Source: Pseudomonas fluorescens (lineage in GTDB: Bacteria > Pseudomonadota > Gammaproteobacteria > Pseudomonadales > Pseudomonadaceae). From it: a stretch of 64,000 nt of DNA. The stretch spans positions 62,001 to 126,000 of the forward strand of contig NZ_CABVHK010000010.1 of the NCBI RefSeq assembly GCF_902497785.1, given 5' to 3'. The position numbers were made by a program, and so were the translations under genes. This document shows positions 53,884 through 63,483 of this stretch, in pieces (position 1 is the first letter of the stretch; every line of letters starts with the position of its first letter). The notes beneath the pieces were generated by a model. The model saw nothing but the letters and a program-made list of their open reading frames with translations, was not told where the DNA came from and made no database searches.

Positions 53884-53969
53884 CTTCGCGAGCAGGCTCG
53901 CTCCCACATTCGATTGCATTCTTACAGGAAGAACCCGATTAAATGTGGGAGCGAGCCTGCTCGCGAAGG
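53884..53969. repeat. REP pair (class 1, opposite order)
   Basis: CTTCGCGAGCAGGCTCGCTC-CCACA and the complement ending GCTCGCGAAGG, directly after the ligA stop codon. Confidence 0.85.
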
Positions 53970-53972
53970 GCA

Positions 53973-56330
53973 TCACACGGAAATACCGTGCGTAGCCAGA
54001 AACCCGACAAACGCCTCTTCATCCAGCACTTTCAACCCCAGCTCATTGGCCTTGGCCAATTTCGAACCGGCACCCGGCCCGGCCACTACGCAGTGGGTCT
54101 TGGCCGACACCGAACCGGCCACCTTGGCGCCGAGGCTTTCCAGTTTGTCTTTGGCGACGTCACGGCTCATCAACTCCAGCGAGCCGGTCAGCACCCAGGT
54201 CTGCCCGGCCAGCGGCAGTCCTTCGACAACTTTTTTCTCGCTCTGCCAGTGCATGCCGAAATCGCGCAACTGTTTTTCGGCGGCTTCGGCCACTTGGCGA
54301 TTCTCGGCTACCGCAAAAAACTCCCGAACCGCATTGGCCTGTTTCTCCGGCAGCGCCTGACGCATGTCCAGCCAATCAGCGTTGAATACACCTTCCAGCG
54401 ACCCGAACCGCTCCGCCAGCTTTTGCGCCCCGCCCGGCCCGACCGAAGGAATGTGCAGTTTGTCGAGAAAACCGCCCAGCGTGGTGCTTGCCGCAAACTC
54501 GGCGCCCAATTCGCCCTGATCCTGAATCTGCAAGCCGTGCTTGAGTAAATCAGCGATCACCTGCCGGTTGTGCGCATCTTCAAAAAAGCTGTGAATCTCG
54601 TGAGCCACTTCAAGGCCGACATCCGGCAAGTACGTGAGCACTTGCGGCAATGCCAGTTGAACCCGCTCCAGCGAGCCGAGGGAACGTGCCAGCACCTTCG
54701 CCGTCTCTTCGCCGACATCGGGAATCCCGAGGGCGTAGATAAAGCGCGCCAGGCTCGGCTTCTTGCTGTCCTCGATAGCGCTGAGCAGCTTCTTGCTCGA
54801 CAACTCGGCAAACCCTTCGAGGTCGACAATGTCGTCAAACTTCAGTGCGTACAGATCGGCCGGGGAATTCACCAGGCCTTCATCGACCAGTTGCTCGACG
54901 CTCTTGTCGCCCAGGCCTTCGATGTCCATCGCGCGCCGGGAAACAAAGTGAATGATCGCCTGCTTGAGCTGCGCACCGCAGGCCAGGCGACCGACGCAGC
55001 GATACACCGCGCCTTCACTGACGGTCTCGCGCCCTTTGCTGCGCTTGACCAGTTGAGTGCGCTCGACATGCGAGCCGCAGACCGGGCATTGCTCGGGGAT
55101 ATGCACAGGCCGCGCGTTTTCCGGACGGCGCTCGAGAACCACCTGCACCACTTGCGGAATCACATCACCGGCACGCCTGATGATCACCGTGTCGCCGATC
55201 ATCAGGCCCAGCCGCGCAACCTCGTCCATGTTGTGCAGGGTCGCATTGGCCACGGTGACGCCAGCCACTTTGACCGGTTTCAAGCGGGCCACCGGCGTCA
55301 CGGCACCGGTGCGGCCGACCTGGAACTCCACGTCGAGCAGCTCGGTGAGTTCTTCCATGGCCGGGAATTTATGCGCGATTGCCCAACGCGGTTCGCGAGC
55401 GCGGAAACCCAGTTCACGCTGGGCGGCGATGCTGTTGACCTTGAACACCACGCCATCGATTTCATAAGCCAGGCCGTTGCGGCGCTCACCGATGTCGCGG
55501 TAGTAATCCAGGCATTCATCGATGCCGTGCGCCAGTTTCAGCTCGCGACTGATCGGCATGCCCCACGCCTGCAACTGTTGCAGATTGCCAATGTGCGTGT
55601 CAGCGATGTCCGCGGAAATCTGGCCGATACCGTAGCAACAGAATTCCAGTGGCCGGTTGGCGGTGATCTTCGAATCCAGCTGGCGCAAACTGCCCGCCGC
55701 CGCGTTGCGCGGGTTGGCGAATGTCTTGCCACCGACTTCCAGTTGCGTGGCGTTGAGGCGCTCGAAACCGGCCTTGGACATGAACACTTCGCCGCGCACT
55801 TCGAGGGTCGCCGGCCAGCCGCTGCCTTGCAGCTTGAGCGGGATGTTGCGCACGGTGCGCACGTTGACACTGATGTCTTCGCCGGTGGTGCCGTCGCCGC
55901 GTGTCGCGCCGCGCACCAACACACCGTCCTGATAAAGCAGGCTGACCGCCAGGCCATCGAGCTTTGGTTCGCAGCTGTACTCCACCGCCGCGCCAGCGCC
56001 GAACAAGTCGCCGGCCGGCAGGTCCAGACCTTCGGTGACTCGACGATCGAACTCGCGCATGTCGGTTTCTTCGAAGGCGTTGCCGAGGCTGAGCATCGGC
56101 ACTTCGTGGCGAACCTGGGTGAACGCCGACAGCGCCGCACTGCCGACGCGCTGGGTTGGCGAGTCGCTGGTGATAAGGTCAGGGTGGTCCGCTTCGAGCG
56201 CCTTGAGTTCATGAAACAAGCGGTCGTATTCAGCGTCCGGAATGCTCGGCTCGTCCAGCACGTGATAACGGTAGTTGTGCTGATCCAGCTCAGCGCGCAG
56301 CTCTAGAATGCGGTTTTTGGCGGCGGTCAT
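53973..56330 (-). CDS. ligA: NAD-dependent DNA ligase
   Basis: 785-aa ligase that seals nicks between Okazaki fragments. The adenylated lysine is K123 in CEPKLDGLAVS. The domains in order are Ia with NAD contacts, adenylation, OB fold, a Cys4 zinc finger (CPVCGSHVER and CVGRLAC), HhH repeats and a C-terminal BRCT (LPLAGQTWVLTGSLELM). The ATG at 56330 was chosen. A hairpin with a T-rich tail sits only 15 nt before it. It lies after zipA on the same strand, as in other Pseudomonas. Confidence 0.96.
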   Translation of the reverse strand: MTAAKNRILELRAELDQHNYRYHVLDEPSIPDAEYDRLFHELKALEADHPDLITSDSPTQRVGSAALSAFTQVRHEVPMLSLGNAFEETDMREFDRRVTEGLDLPAGDLFGAGAAVEYSCEPKLDGLAVSLLYQDGVLVRGATRGDGTTGEDISVNVRTVRNIPLKLQGSGWPATLEVRGEVFMSKAGFERLNATQLEVGGKTFANPRNAAAGSLRQLDSKITANRPLEFCCYGIGQISADIADTHIGNLQQLQAWGMPISRELKLAHGIDECLDYYRDIGERRNGLAYEIDGVVFKVNSIAAQRELGFRAREPRWAIAHKFPAMEELTELLDVEFQVGRTGAVTPVARLKPVKVAGVTVANATLHNMDEVARLGLMIGDTVIIRRAGDVIPQVVQVVLERRPENARPVHIPEQCPVCGSHVERTQLVKRSKGRETVSEGAVYRCVGRLACGAQLKQAIIHFVSRRAMDIEGLGDKSVEQLVDEGLVNSPADLYALKFDDIVDLEGFAELSSKKLLSAIEDSKKPSLARFIYALGIPDVGEETAKVLARSLGSLERVQLALPQVLTYLPDVGLEVAHEIHSFFEDAHNRQVIADLLKHGLQIQDQGELGAEFAASTTLGGFLDKLHIPSVGPGGAQKLAERFGSLEGVFNADWLDMRQALPEKQANAVREFFAVAENRQVAEAAEKQLRDFGMHWQSEKKVVEGLPLAGQTWVLTGSLELMSRDVAKDKLESLGAKVAGSVSAKTHCVVAGPGAGSKLAKANELGLKVLDEEAFVGFLATHGISV

Positions 56331-56344
56331 GGGTGTTCTCTCAT

Positions 56345-56371
56345 AAAGCAAAAGAGCAGCCGAGGCTGCTC
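56345..56371 (-). terminator. Hairpin with T-rich tail between zipA and ligA
   Basis: On the minus strand GAGCAGCC-TC-GGCTGCTC is followed by TTTTGCTTT. It would end smc/zipA transcripts, or act as an attenuator, as it stops about 15-24 nt before the ligA start. Confidence 0.6.
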
Positions 56372-56389
56372 AATCTGATTTCATCAAGA

Positions 56390-56489
56390 TCAAAAGATCG
56401 CAGCCTCGTTTCACTCGACAGCTCCTGCACAGCGCCTACAAAAAATCGCGATACCGTAGGAGCTGTCGAGTGAAACGAGGCTGCGATCC
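56390..56489. repeat. Inverted repeat (class 2, GTCGAGTGAAACGAG type)
   Basis: AAAGATCGCAGCCTCGTTTC-ACTCGACAGCTCC and its complement, filling the gap after zipA. Confidence 0.85.
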
Positions 56490-56496
56490 GTTGACC

Positions 56497-57351
56497 TTAG
56501 CGCTTCTGGGTCAATGCGCGACGTTCGAATTCAACGATGCGCTGACGATAGTGCTCAATCGTCTGGGCAGTCAGTACGCTGCGTTGATCGTCTTTCAGTT
56601 CGCCGTTCAGCTCCTGGGACAATTTACGCGCCGCCGCCACCATCACGTCGAAGGCCTGCTTCGGATGACGCGGGCCCGGCAGGCCGAGGAAGAAGCTCAC
56701 CGCCGGCGTGCTGAAGTGGTCGATGTCGTCCAGATCGAAGACACCCGGCTTGACCGCATTGGCCATGGAAAACAGGACTTCGCCATTGCCGGCCATGCTT
56801 TCGTGGCGGTGGAAAATATCCATCTCGCCAAAACGCAGGCCGCTTTCCAGAATGTTCTGCAACAGCGCCGGGCCTTTGAAGCCAGCGGCGTCGCGGCAGA
56901 TCACGCTGATCACCAATACTTCTTCGGCTTGCGGTTGTTCTTTTTCGCTGACCGAAGGCGAGGCCTTGGTGTCATCCGGGAAATCGTCGTCACGGCTGTT
57001 GAAGCTCGGGCCGCCGTCCAGGTCCAGGCTGAGGTTCATATCGCCCTGGGAAGGCTCGCCATGGCCACGCTTGCCACGCTTGGAACCCGACTCACGGGCT
57101 TCACGGGCCGGCATGCTCACCGACGGCAGATCGTGCTCGTCCAGTTGCGGTTCCTTGTGATTATCCAATACGCGCGGCGGGCCCAATAGCTCGGCACCGG
57201 CGTCTTCGTCCGGCAAATTGGACAGACTTCGGTCAAGACGGAATTTCAGTTTTCCCTTGCCGCCGCGCATGCGACGCCAGCCATCGAAAAGAATACCGGC
57301 AATGACAATAATGCCGATGACGATCAGCCACTCGCGCAGACCGATTTCCAT
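56497..57351 (-). CDS. zipA: Cell division protein ZipA
   Basis: 284-aa inner-membrane protein that tethers FtsZ. One N-terminal helix (LREWLIVIGIIVIAGILFDGW) is followed by a charged linker (about 35-145) and the C-terminal FtsZ-binding domain (EVLVISVICRDAAGFKGPAL, then the DIFHRHESMAGNGEVLFSMA region). The N-in topology and linker are as in E. coli. It lies 258 bp after smc on the same strand. Confidence 0.94.
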   Translation of the reverse strand: MEIGLREWLIVIGIIVIAGILFDGWRRMRGGKGKLKFRLDRSLSNLPDEDAGAELLGPPRVLDNHKEPQLDEHDLPSVSMPAREARESGSKRGKRGHGEPSQGDMNLSLDLDGGPSFNSRDDDFPDDTKASPSVSEKEQPQAEEVLVISVICRDAAGFKGPALLQNILESGLRFGEMDIFHRHESMAGNGEVLFSMANAVKPGVFDLDDIDHFSTPAVSFFLGLPGPRHPKQAFDVMVAAARKLSQELNGELKDDQRSVLTAQTIEHYRQRIVEFERRALTQKR

Positions 57352-57609
57352 GTAATCCCGTGCCTCTATAAAAAATGCTGAAAAATAAGGGGTTTACAAC
57401 TCGCAAACCGCTTTAAAACGTGGCGCCAACTCTATGTTCTGACAGGCGTTTTGCCCACGTATACGAAAAATTGACATTAAACTAGCACGACCAAAGGCAA
57501 CTTTACACCGTCTGTCACAATGGCTTGCGCGAATATGTCGTGGGGCCAGCCAATAGAGACAGGTAAAAAAGTCCTACCGACTAAAAATACTTGCCCTACT
57601 AATGCCCCC

Positions 57610-60600
57610 TCACGCATCCACCATCGCCATTGCCTCCTCGACATCCACTGCCACCAGACGCGAGCATCCCGGTTCATGCATCGTCACCCCCATCAGTTGA
57701 TCGGCCATTTCCATGGCGATCTTGTTATGGGTGATGTAGATGAACTGCACCGTCTCGGACATCTCTTTGACCAGCCGTGCGTAGCGTCCAACGTTAGCGT
57801 CATCCAGGGGTGCGTCCACTTCGTCGAGCATGCAGAACGGCGCCGGATTCAACTTGAAGATCGCAAAAACCAGGGCCAGTGCGGTCAGGGCTTTTTCGCC
57901 ACCCGAGAGCAAATGGATGGTGCTGTTCTTCTTTCCGGGCGGCTGCGCCATGATCGTCACCCCTGTATCGAGTAGATCTTCGCCCGTCAGTTCCAAATAG
58001 GCGCGGCCGCCACCGAAAACTTTTGGGAAAAGCGCCTGTAATCCGCCATTGATCTGATCAAAGGTATCTTTGAAGCGGTTGCGGGTTTCCTTGTCGATCT
58101 TGCGGATCACGTTTTCAAGAGTGTCCAGCGCTTCCACCAGATCGTCGTTCTGTGCATCCAGATAACGTTTACGCTCGGATTGTTGCTGGTATTCGTCGAT
58201 GGCTGCGAGGTTGATCGCACCGAGTCGCGCAATGCGCGCGGCAATGCGTTCGAGTTCTTCTTCGGCGTCCTTCTCGTTAGCCTCAGTGGTCAGCGTGGCG
58301 AGCACGCCGTGCAGGTCGTAACCGTCTTCCAGCAATTGGTCTTCGAGGGCCTTGCGGCGAACGGTCAGGGCTTGCCATTCCATGCGCTGCGTTTCCATCT
58401 GGCCACGAATCAACTGCGATTGCTGCTCGGCCTGGTTGCGGCGTTTCTCGGCGTCGCGCAGCTCACGGTCGGCGTCTTCCAATGCTATCTGCGCGGTTTT
58501 GAGTTCTACGTCGACGGTCATGCGCTTGTCGAGCAACTCTTCGAGTTTGAGGCGCAGCTCTTCCAGCGGCGCCTCGCCCTCCTCCAGATTGAGGCTCAAT
58601 TGTTCGCGTTTTTCGGTCAGGCGCTCGGACTGCATTTCCAGCCGTTCCAGCGCCTGACGCGTCGAGTCGTGTTGTGCCTTCAACGACCCCAGACGCACCG
58701 CCAGCTGATGCGCGTGATCCTTGTGCTGCCGCGCCTCCTGACGCACGCGATCCAGTCGCTCGCGCAGGCTGTCGCGCTGGGCCAGCAGTAACTCGCGCTG
58801 CTCGGTGTCCAGCGCCATGGCATCCAGAGCGTCTTGCAATCGCAGACGCGCTTCGCCGATGTTTTCGTGCTCCTGCGCGCGCTGTTCGGCGAGTTCGGTG
58901 AGCTCCTCATCGAGCCGCTTACGGCGCAACGTCAGCTGCTCGACCTTGGCTTTACCGGCAGACAATTGAGCTTTGAGTTCACCTTGCTGGCGCGCTTCGT
59001 CCTGGAGCAATCGGCGCAGATGTTCGCGACCGTTTTCCTGCTGGCGCTGTTGCGCCCTGAGGTTCTGCAGTTGGGTTTCCAGGGTGTCGACCGTGGCCTC
59101 GCGCTCCTCGCGCTCGAGGCTCAGACGCTGGATTTCCTGCCCGCGAGCCAGCACGCCGCTTTCGGCTTCGCTGGCGCGACGCACGCGTAAAAAGTGCCGA
59201 CCGACCCAGTAACCGTCGCGGCTGATCAGGCTCTCGTCGGCGCTCAATTGCCCACGCAGGGCCAGGGCCTGCTCGAGGCTTTCAACCGGTTTGACCCGGC
59301 CCAGCCACGGCGACAGATCGATCTGCGCCTCGACTTTATCGAGCAAACTGCCGGGCACCCGCACGCCATCGCTGGCCGGGCTGAGCAAACGCAAATCGCC
59401 CTGGGCAAAACCGGCCAGGTCGAAATCGCCGAAGTCATCCACCAGCACCGCTTGCAGGTCGGCACCGAGTACGGTTTCCACCGCCAGCTCCCAACCCGCT
59501 TCAACCTTCAGGCCTTCGGCCAGACGCGGACGGTCGGCCAAATGTTGCTCGCGCAGCCATTCAGCCGTGCCGGTGCCTGGATCCAGCGCAGCCTGCTGCA
59601 AGGCTTCCAGCGAGGCGAGGCGGCCGTTGAGGCGCTGCAAATCGCCCTGCGCCGTTTGTTGGCTGTGCAGCGCCGATTGCAATTCCTGCCGCAGTTGCTC
59701 AAGGCGTTCAACCTGCGCTTCTTCGCTGGCCTGAAGGTCTTCAAGCGTGGCCTCGGACGCGGCCAGCTGCTCGCTGAGTTCCATGATCGCCGCGTCTTCC
59801 GGGTCCGCCGAGAGCAAGGCGCGCTCTTCGCCAAGGCGTTTCTGGCGATCGGCAAGACGCTCCATGCTGGTTTCCAGCTGCTGGATCCGCGACTGCTGCA
59901 CTTCGGATTGGCGACGCGGCTCGGCGGCAGTCAGGTTGAACGTGTCCCACTGCTCCTGCCAGGCGTGCATGGTGGTTTCGGATTCTTCCAGCGCGGCGGC
60001 GGCTTCTTCGGCGGCGGCGCTGGTGATTTCCTGTTCCGGCGTGAGCATGTCCAGCTCTTCGCCGAGGGTTTGCAGCAACGTGCGGTCGAGGCCCAGGTGC
60101 GACTCGGTTTCCAGGCGCGCGCGCTCGGCTTCCTTCAGATCATCTTGTAATTGGCGCAAACGCTGCTGACCGTGCTGGATGCTCTGCTCGACCCGGGCGA
60201 TGTCGCCCCCGACCGAATAGAAGCGCCCCTGCACCAGATTGAAGCGTTCGGACAGGTCATGGTGGCCGTCACGCAAGCGTTCGATGCTTGCGTCGGCGTT
60301 GCGCTGCTCAGCGACCAACGCTTCGAAAGTGACTTCCTGATTGCCGATGACCGCTTCGCGCTGCCCGACCTGCTCATTCAACGCCTGCCAGCGCAGGGCC
60401 GACAGTTGGGCCCTGAGCTGACGCTCCTCGCCTTTGTATTCCTGATACTTCTTGGCCGCCTCGGCCTGACGGTGCAAGCGTTCAAGCTGACGCTCGAGCT
60501 CTTCGCGCAAGTCGGTGAGGCGGGCGAGGTTTTCGTGGGTGCGGCGGATGCGGTTTTCGGTCTCGCGCCGACGCTCCTTGTATTTGGAGATGCCTGCCGC

Positions 60601-61098
60601 TTCTTCGATAAAATTGCGCAAGTCTTCGGGCTTGGACTCGATCAGCTTGGAGATCATCCCCTGCTCGATGATCGAGTAGCTGCGCGGGCCGAGGCCGGTA
60701 CCAAGGAAGATGTCGGTGATATCGCGGCGTCGGCATTTGGTGCCGTTGAGGTAATAGGTGGTTTGGCTGTCGCGGGTCACTTTGCGGCGAATGGAGATTT
60801 CCGCATACGCGGCGTATTCGCCGAGCAAGGTGCCGTCGGAATTGTCGAACACCAGCTCGATGCTGGCCTGGCTCACCGGTTTACGGCTGGTCGAACCGTT
60901 GAAGATGACGTCGGTCATCGACTCGCCGCGCAAGTTCTTGGCCGAGCTTTCGCCCATCACCCAGCGCACGGCGTCGATGATGTTCGACTTGCCGCAACCA
61001 TTGGGCCCGACCACTGCCGCCATGTTACTGGGGAAGTTCACCGTGGTTGGATCGACGAAGGATTTGAACCCCGCCAGCTTGATGCACTTGAGCCGCAC
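57610..61098 (-). CDS. smc: Chromosome condensation protein SMC
   Basis: 1162-aa ATPase of chromosome segregation. Walker A is VVGPNGCGKSNI near the N-terminus; the C-terminal head has the LSGGEKALTALALVFA signature and the DEVDAPLDDANV Walker B. Between them lie two long coiled coils and a hinge (about 500-680). The GTG at 61098 gives RLKCIKLAGFKSF and the length I recall for P. aeruginosa SMC; the open frame upstream overlaps the GntR gene. Start and the GntR stop are only 2 bp apart, suggesting coupling. Confidence 0.95.
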   Translation of the reverse strand: MRLKCIKLAGFKSFVDPTTVNFPSNMAAVVGPNGCGKSNIIDAVRWVMGESSAKNLRGESMTDVIFNGSTSRKPVSQASIELVFDNSDGTLLGEYAAYAEISIRRKVTRDSQTTYYLNGTKCRRRDITDIFLGTGLGPRSYSIIEQGMISKLIESKPEDLRNFIEEAAGISKYKERRRETENRIRRTHENLARLTDLREELERQLERLHRQAEAAKKYQEYKGEERQLRAQLSALRWQALNEQVGQREAVIGNQEVTFEALVAEQRNADASIERLRDGHHDLSERFNLVQGRFYSVGGDIARVEQSIQHGQQRLRQLQDDLKEAERARLETESHLGLDRTLLQTLGEELDMLTPEQEITSAAAEEAAAALEESETTMHAWQEQWDTFNLTAAEPRRQSEVQQSRIQQLETSMERLADRQKRLGEERALLSADPEDAAIMELSEQLAASEATLEDLQASEEAQVERLEQLRQELQSALHSQQTAQGDLQRLNGRLASLEALQQAALDPGTGTAEWLREQHLADRPRLAEGLKVEAGWELAVETVLGADLQAVLVDDFGDFDLAGFAQGDLRLLSPASDGVRVPGSLLDKVEAQIDLSPWLGRVKPVESLEQALALRGQLSADESLISRDGYWVGRHFLRVRRASEAESGVLARGQEIQRLSLEREEREATVDTLETQLQNLRAQQRQQENGREHLRRLLQDEARQQGELKAQLSAGKAKVEQLTLRRKRLDEELTELAEQRAQEHENIGEARLRLQDALDAMALDTEQRELLLAQRDSLRERLDRVRQEARQHKDHAHQLAVRLGSLKAQHDSTRQALERLEMQSERLTEKREQLSLNLEEGEAPLEELRLKLEELLDKRMTVDVELKTAQIALEDADRELRDAEKRRNQAEQQSQLIRGQMETQRMEWQALTVRRKALEDQLLEDGYDLHGVLATLTTEANEKDAEEELERIAARIARLGAINLAAIDEYQQQSERKRYLDAQNDDLVEALDTLENVIRKIDKETRNRFKDTFDQINGGLQALFPKVFGGGRAYLELTGEDLLDTGVTIMAQPPGKKNSTIHLLSGGEKALTALALVFAIFKLNPAPFCMLDEVDAPLDDANVGRYARLVKEMSETVQFIYITHNKIAMEMADQLMGVTMHEPGCSRLVAVDVEEAMAMVDA

Positions 61099-61100
61099 CC

Positions 61101-61760
61101 TTATGCGTCCGTCAGGGCAGAAACCACCAGGTCGCAACTGCGCTGGGCGTAGGCCGTCAGCACGATGCGAATCTGCGGAAAATCACGGGCCAGTACGGCG
61201 GCGAGCAAGCGTTCGAACAGTTCGAGGAACTCGCTCATCGAGGCCTTGCGCTGGTCGAGGGCGAGAAAATACGCGCGGCTCATGGCCGGCTGCAGATTCT
61301 CGACGGTTTCCTGCAAGTACGGGTTATTGGCGAACGGGTACGCGGCGCGCATCACATTGAAGCTGTCGTCGACAAAGGTGCGGATGTCCTGACGCTCGTA
61401 GCTGGCGGTCAGGCGCTGCTGGATCTGCACGAACGGCGCCATGTCGGCCTGCACTTGCCAGCCGCTGGCCACGGCGTTGCCGAGCAAAATATACAACTCG
61501 CTCATCAGCGTGCACAGGCTCTGCACCTTGTGCGCGGTGAGCTCGGTGACATGAGCACCGCGGCGCGGCAGGATCGCGATCAGGTGCCGACGCTCGAGAA
61601 TCAGCAAGGCTTCGCGAACCGAGCCGCGGCTGACATTGAGGGCCAGCGTGACCTTCTGTTCCTGGATGCGCTCCCCCGGCTTCATTTCGCCACGGATGAT
61701 GCGTTCGGCGAGGTGGTGAGCAATTTGCTCGGCGAGGCTGTCCGGCGCCTTGAACGTCAT
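61101..61760 (-). CDS. GntR-family transcriptional regulator, FCD subgroup
   Basis: 219-aa repressor-type protein. The winged helix (about residues 10-75) reads IIRGEMKPGERIQEQKVTLA and SRGSVREALLILERRHLI, and the C-terminal all-helical FCD domain (about 90-215) binds a small ligand or metal (His/Asp ligands not clearly assigned). AAGGGA precedes the ATG at 61760. It is divergent from xdhA with paired palindromes between, so it probably controls xanthine dehydrogenase; downstream it is tightly linked to smc. Confidence 0.9.
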   Translation of the reverse strand: MTFKAPDSLAEQIAHHLAERIIRGEMKPGERIQEQKVTLALNVSRGSVREALLILERRHLIAILPRRGAHVTELTAHKVQSLCTLMSELYILLGNAVASGWQVQADMAPFVQIQQRLTASYERQDIRTFVDDSFNVMRAAYPFANNPYLQETVENLQPAMSRAYFLALDQRKASMSEFLELFERLLAAVLARDFPQIRIVLTAYAQRSCDLVVSALTDA

Positions 61761-61934
61761 GGTTGTCCCTTCAAACTCTTCGATCTGCACAAGCGGCGCA
61801 GTGTAGCGCACATGAAGGGTCATGGCGGAGTGCCCACTCAGCGGTTTTTGGCACGAATCCCGCAAAAAAGCAGGCTATCCCGAGAGGGTCAATACTGTAG
61901 GAACGTGTTGTTGATCGACAAAATGCTATTTCCT

Positions 61935-61971
61935 GACCTTTAAGTCAGAAAATCATTGACCGAAAAGTCAG
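61935..61971. promoter_or_regulatory. Paired TGAC-N6-GTCA operators before xdhA
   Basis: TGAC-CTTTAA-GTCA at 61935-61948 and TGAC-CGAAAA-GTCA at 61958-61971, 23 bp apart. The second overlaps a -35-like TTGACC (61957-61962), which is 16 bp before a weak -10 TAAATT (61979-61984). The layout fits repression by the adjacent GntR protein. Confidence 0.65.
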
Positions 61972-62028
61972 ACCTGATAAATTCGGTCCCAGTCGCTTAA
62001 CAACAATAATGAGTCTGCGAGGCCTTCC

Positions 62029-63483
62029 GTGATCCAGTTTTTATTAAACCAGGAACTCCGTAGCGAGCACGCCCTGGACCCGAACCTGACCGTGCTCAAC
62101 TATCTGCGCGACCATGTGGGCAAACCCGGCACCAAAGAAGGCTGCGCCAGCGGTGACTGCGGCGCGTGCACCGTGGTGGTCGGCGAGTTGCAAACGGCGG
62201 ACGATGGCCGCGAGCACATCCGCTATCGCAGCCTCAATTCGTGCCTGACGTTTGTGTCGTCGCTGCACGGCAAACAACTGATCAGCGTCGAAGACCTCAA
62301 GCATCAGGGCGAACTGCACAGCGTGCAGAAAGCCATGGTCGAGTGCCACGGCTCGCAGTGCGGTTTCTGCACGCCCGGCTTCGTCATGTCGCTGTTCGCC
62401 CTGCAAAAGAACAGCGATCAACCGGACTCGCACAAAGCGCACGAAGCGCTGGCCGGCAACCTCTGCCGCTGCACTGGCTATCGGCCGATTCTGCAAGCCG
62501 CCGAGCAGTCCTGCTGCGGCCAGCAACCGGATCAATTCGATGCGCGCGAAGCGGACACCATTGCCCGCCTCAAAGCCATCGCCCCCACCGACATTGGCGA
62601 ACTCAACAGTGGCGACAAACGTTGCCTGGTGCCGCTGACGGTCGCCGATCTGGCCGACCTCTACGACGCTTATCCACAAGCGCGGCTGCTGGCCGGCGGT
62701 ACCGACCTGGCGCTGGAAGTCACGCAGTTCCACCGCACCTTGCCGGTGATGATTTACGTTGGCAACGTCGCCGAGATGAAGCGCATCGAACGCTTCGATG
62801 ATCGCCTGGAAATCGGCGCCGCCACCGCCCTTTCCGATTGTTACGAAGCCTTGAAGGCCGAGTACCCGGACTTCGGCGAATTGCTGCAACGCTTCGCCTC
62901 GTTGCAGATCCGCAACCAGGGCACCCTCGGCGGCAACATCGGCAACGCCTCGCCCATCGGCGACTCACCGCCGCTGCTGATTGCCCTCGGCGCGCAGATC
63001 GTTTTGTGCAAGGGCGAGACCCGCCGCACCCTGGCGCTGGAAGATTACTTCATCGACTACCGCGTCACCGCGCGTCAGGAAAGCGAGTTCATCGAGAAGA
63101 TCATCGTGCCGCGTGCCAGCGTCGAACAGCTGTTCCGCGCCTACAAGGTTTCCAAGCGTCTGGACGATGATATTTCCGCGGTGTGCGCGGCGTTCAATCT
63201 GCGCATCGACACCGGCGTGATCGCCGACGCACGCATTGCCTTCGGAGGCATGGCGGCGATTCCGAAACGCGCCAGCCGTTGTGAAGCCGCCCTGCTTGGA
63301 GCGCCCTTCAACCACGACACCGTCGAACGCGCCTGCGCCGCACTGGCCGAAGATTTCACGCCGCTCTCGGACTTCCGCGCGAGCAAGGAATATCGCCTGC
63401 TCAGCGCACAGAACCTGCTGCGCAAATACTTCATCGAACTGCAAACGCCGCACATCGAGACTCGGGTGACTGCTTATGTCTAA
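62029..63483 (+). CDS. xdhA: Xanthine dehydrogenase small subunit
   Basis: 484-aa subunit carrying two 2Fe-2S clusters and FAD. The plant-type cluster is CASGDCGACTVVV, the second is CGFCTPGFVMSLF with CRCTGYRPIL, and the FAD domain has AGGTDLALEV and GTLGGNIGNASPIGDS. It oxidises hypoxanthine/xanthine to urate with XdhB. The start is a GTG at 62029 (IQFLLNQELRSE). The stop overlaps the xdhB start by 8 bp. Confidence 0.95.
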   Translation: MIQFLLNQELRSEHALDPNLTVLNYLRDHVGKPGTKEGCASGDCGACTVVVGELQTADDGREHIRYRSLNSCLTFVSSLHGKQLISVEDLKHQGELHSVQKAMVECHGSQCGFCTPGFVMSLFALQKNSDQPDSHKAHEALAGNLCRCTGYRPILQAAEQSCCGQQPDQFDAREADTIARLKAIAPTDIGELNSGDKRCLVPLTVADLADLYDAYPQARLLAGGTDLALEVTQFHRTLPVMIYVGNVAEMKRIERFDDRLEIGAATALSDCYEALKAEYPDFGELLQRFASLQIRNQGTLGGNIGNASPIGDSPPLLIALGAQIVLCKGETRRTLALEDYFIDYRVTARQESEFIEKIIVPRASVEQLFRAYKVSKRLDDDISAVCAAFNLRIDTGVIADARIAFGGMAAIPKRASRCEAALLGAPFNHDTVERACAALAEDFTPLSDFRASKEYRLLSAQNLLRKYFIELQTPHIETRVTAYV

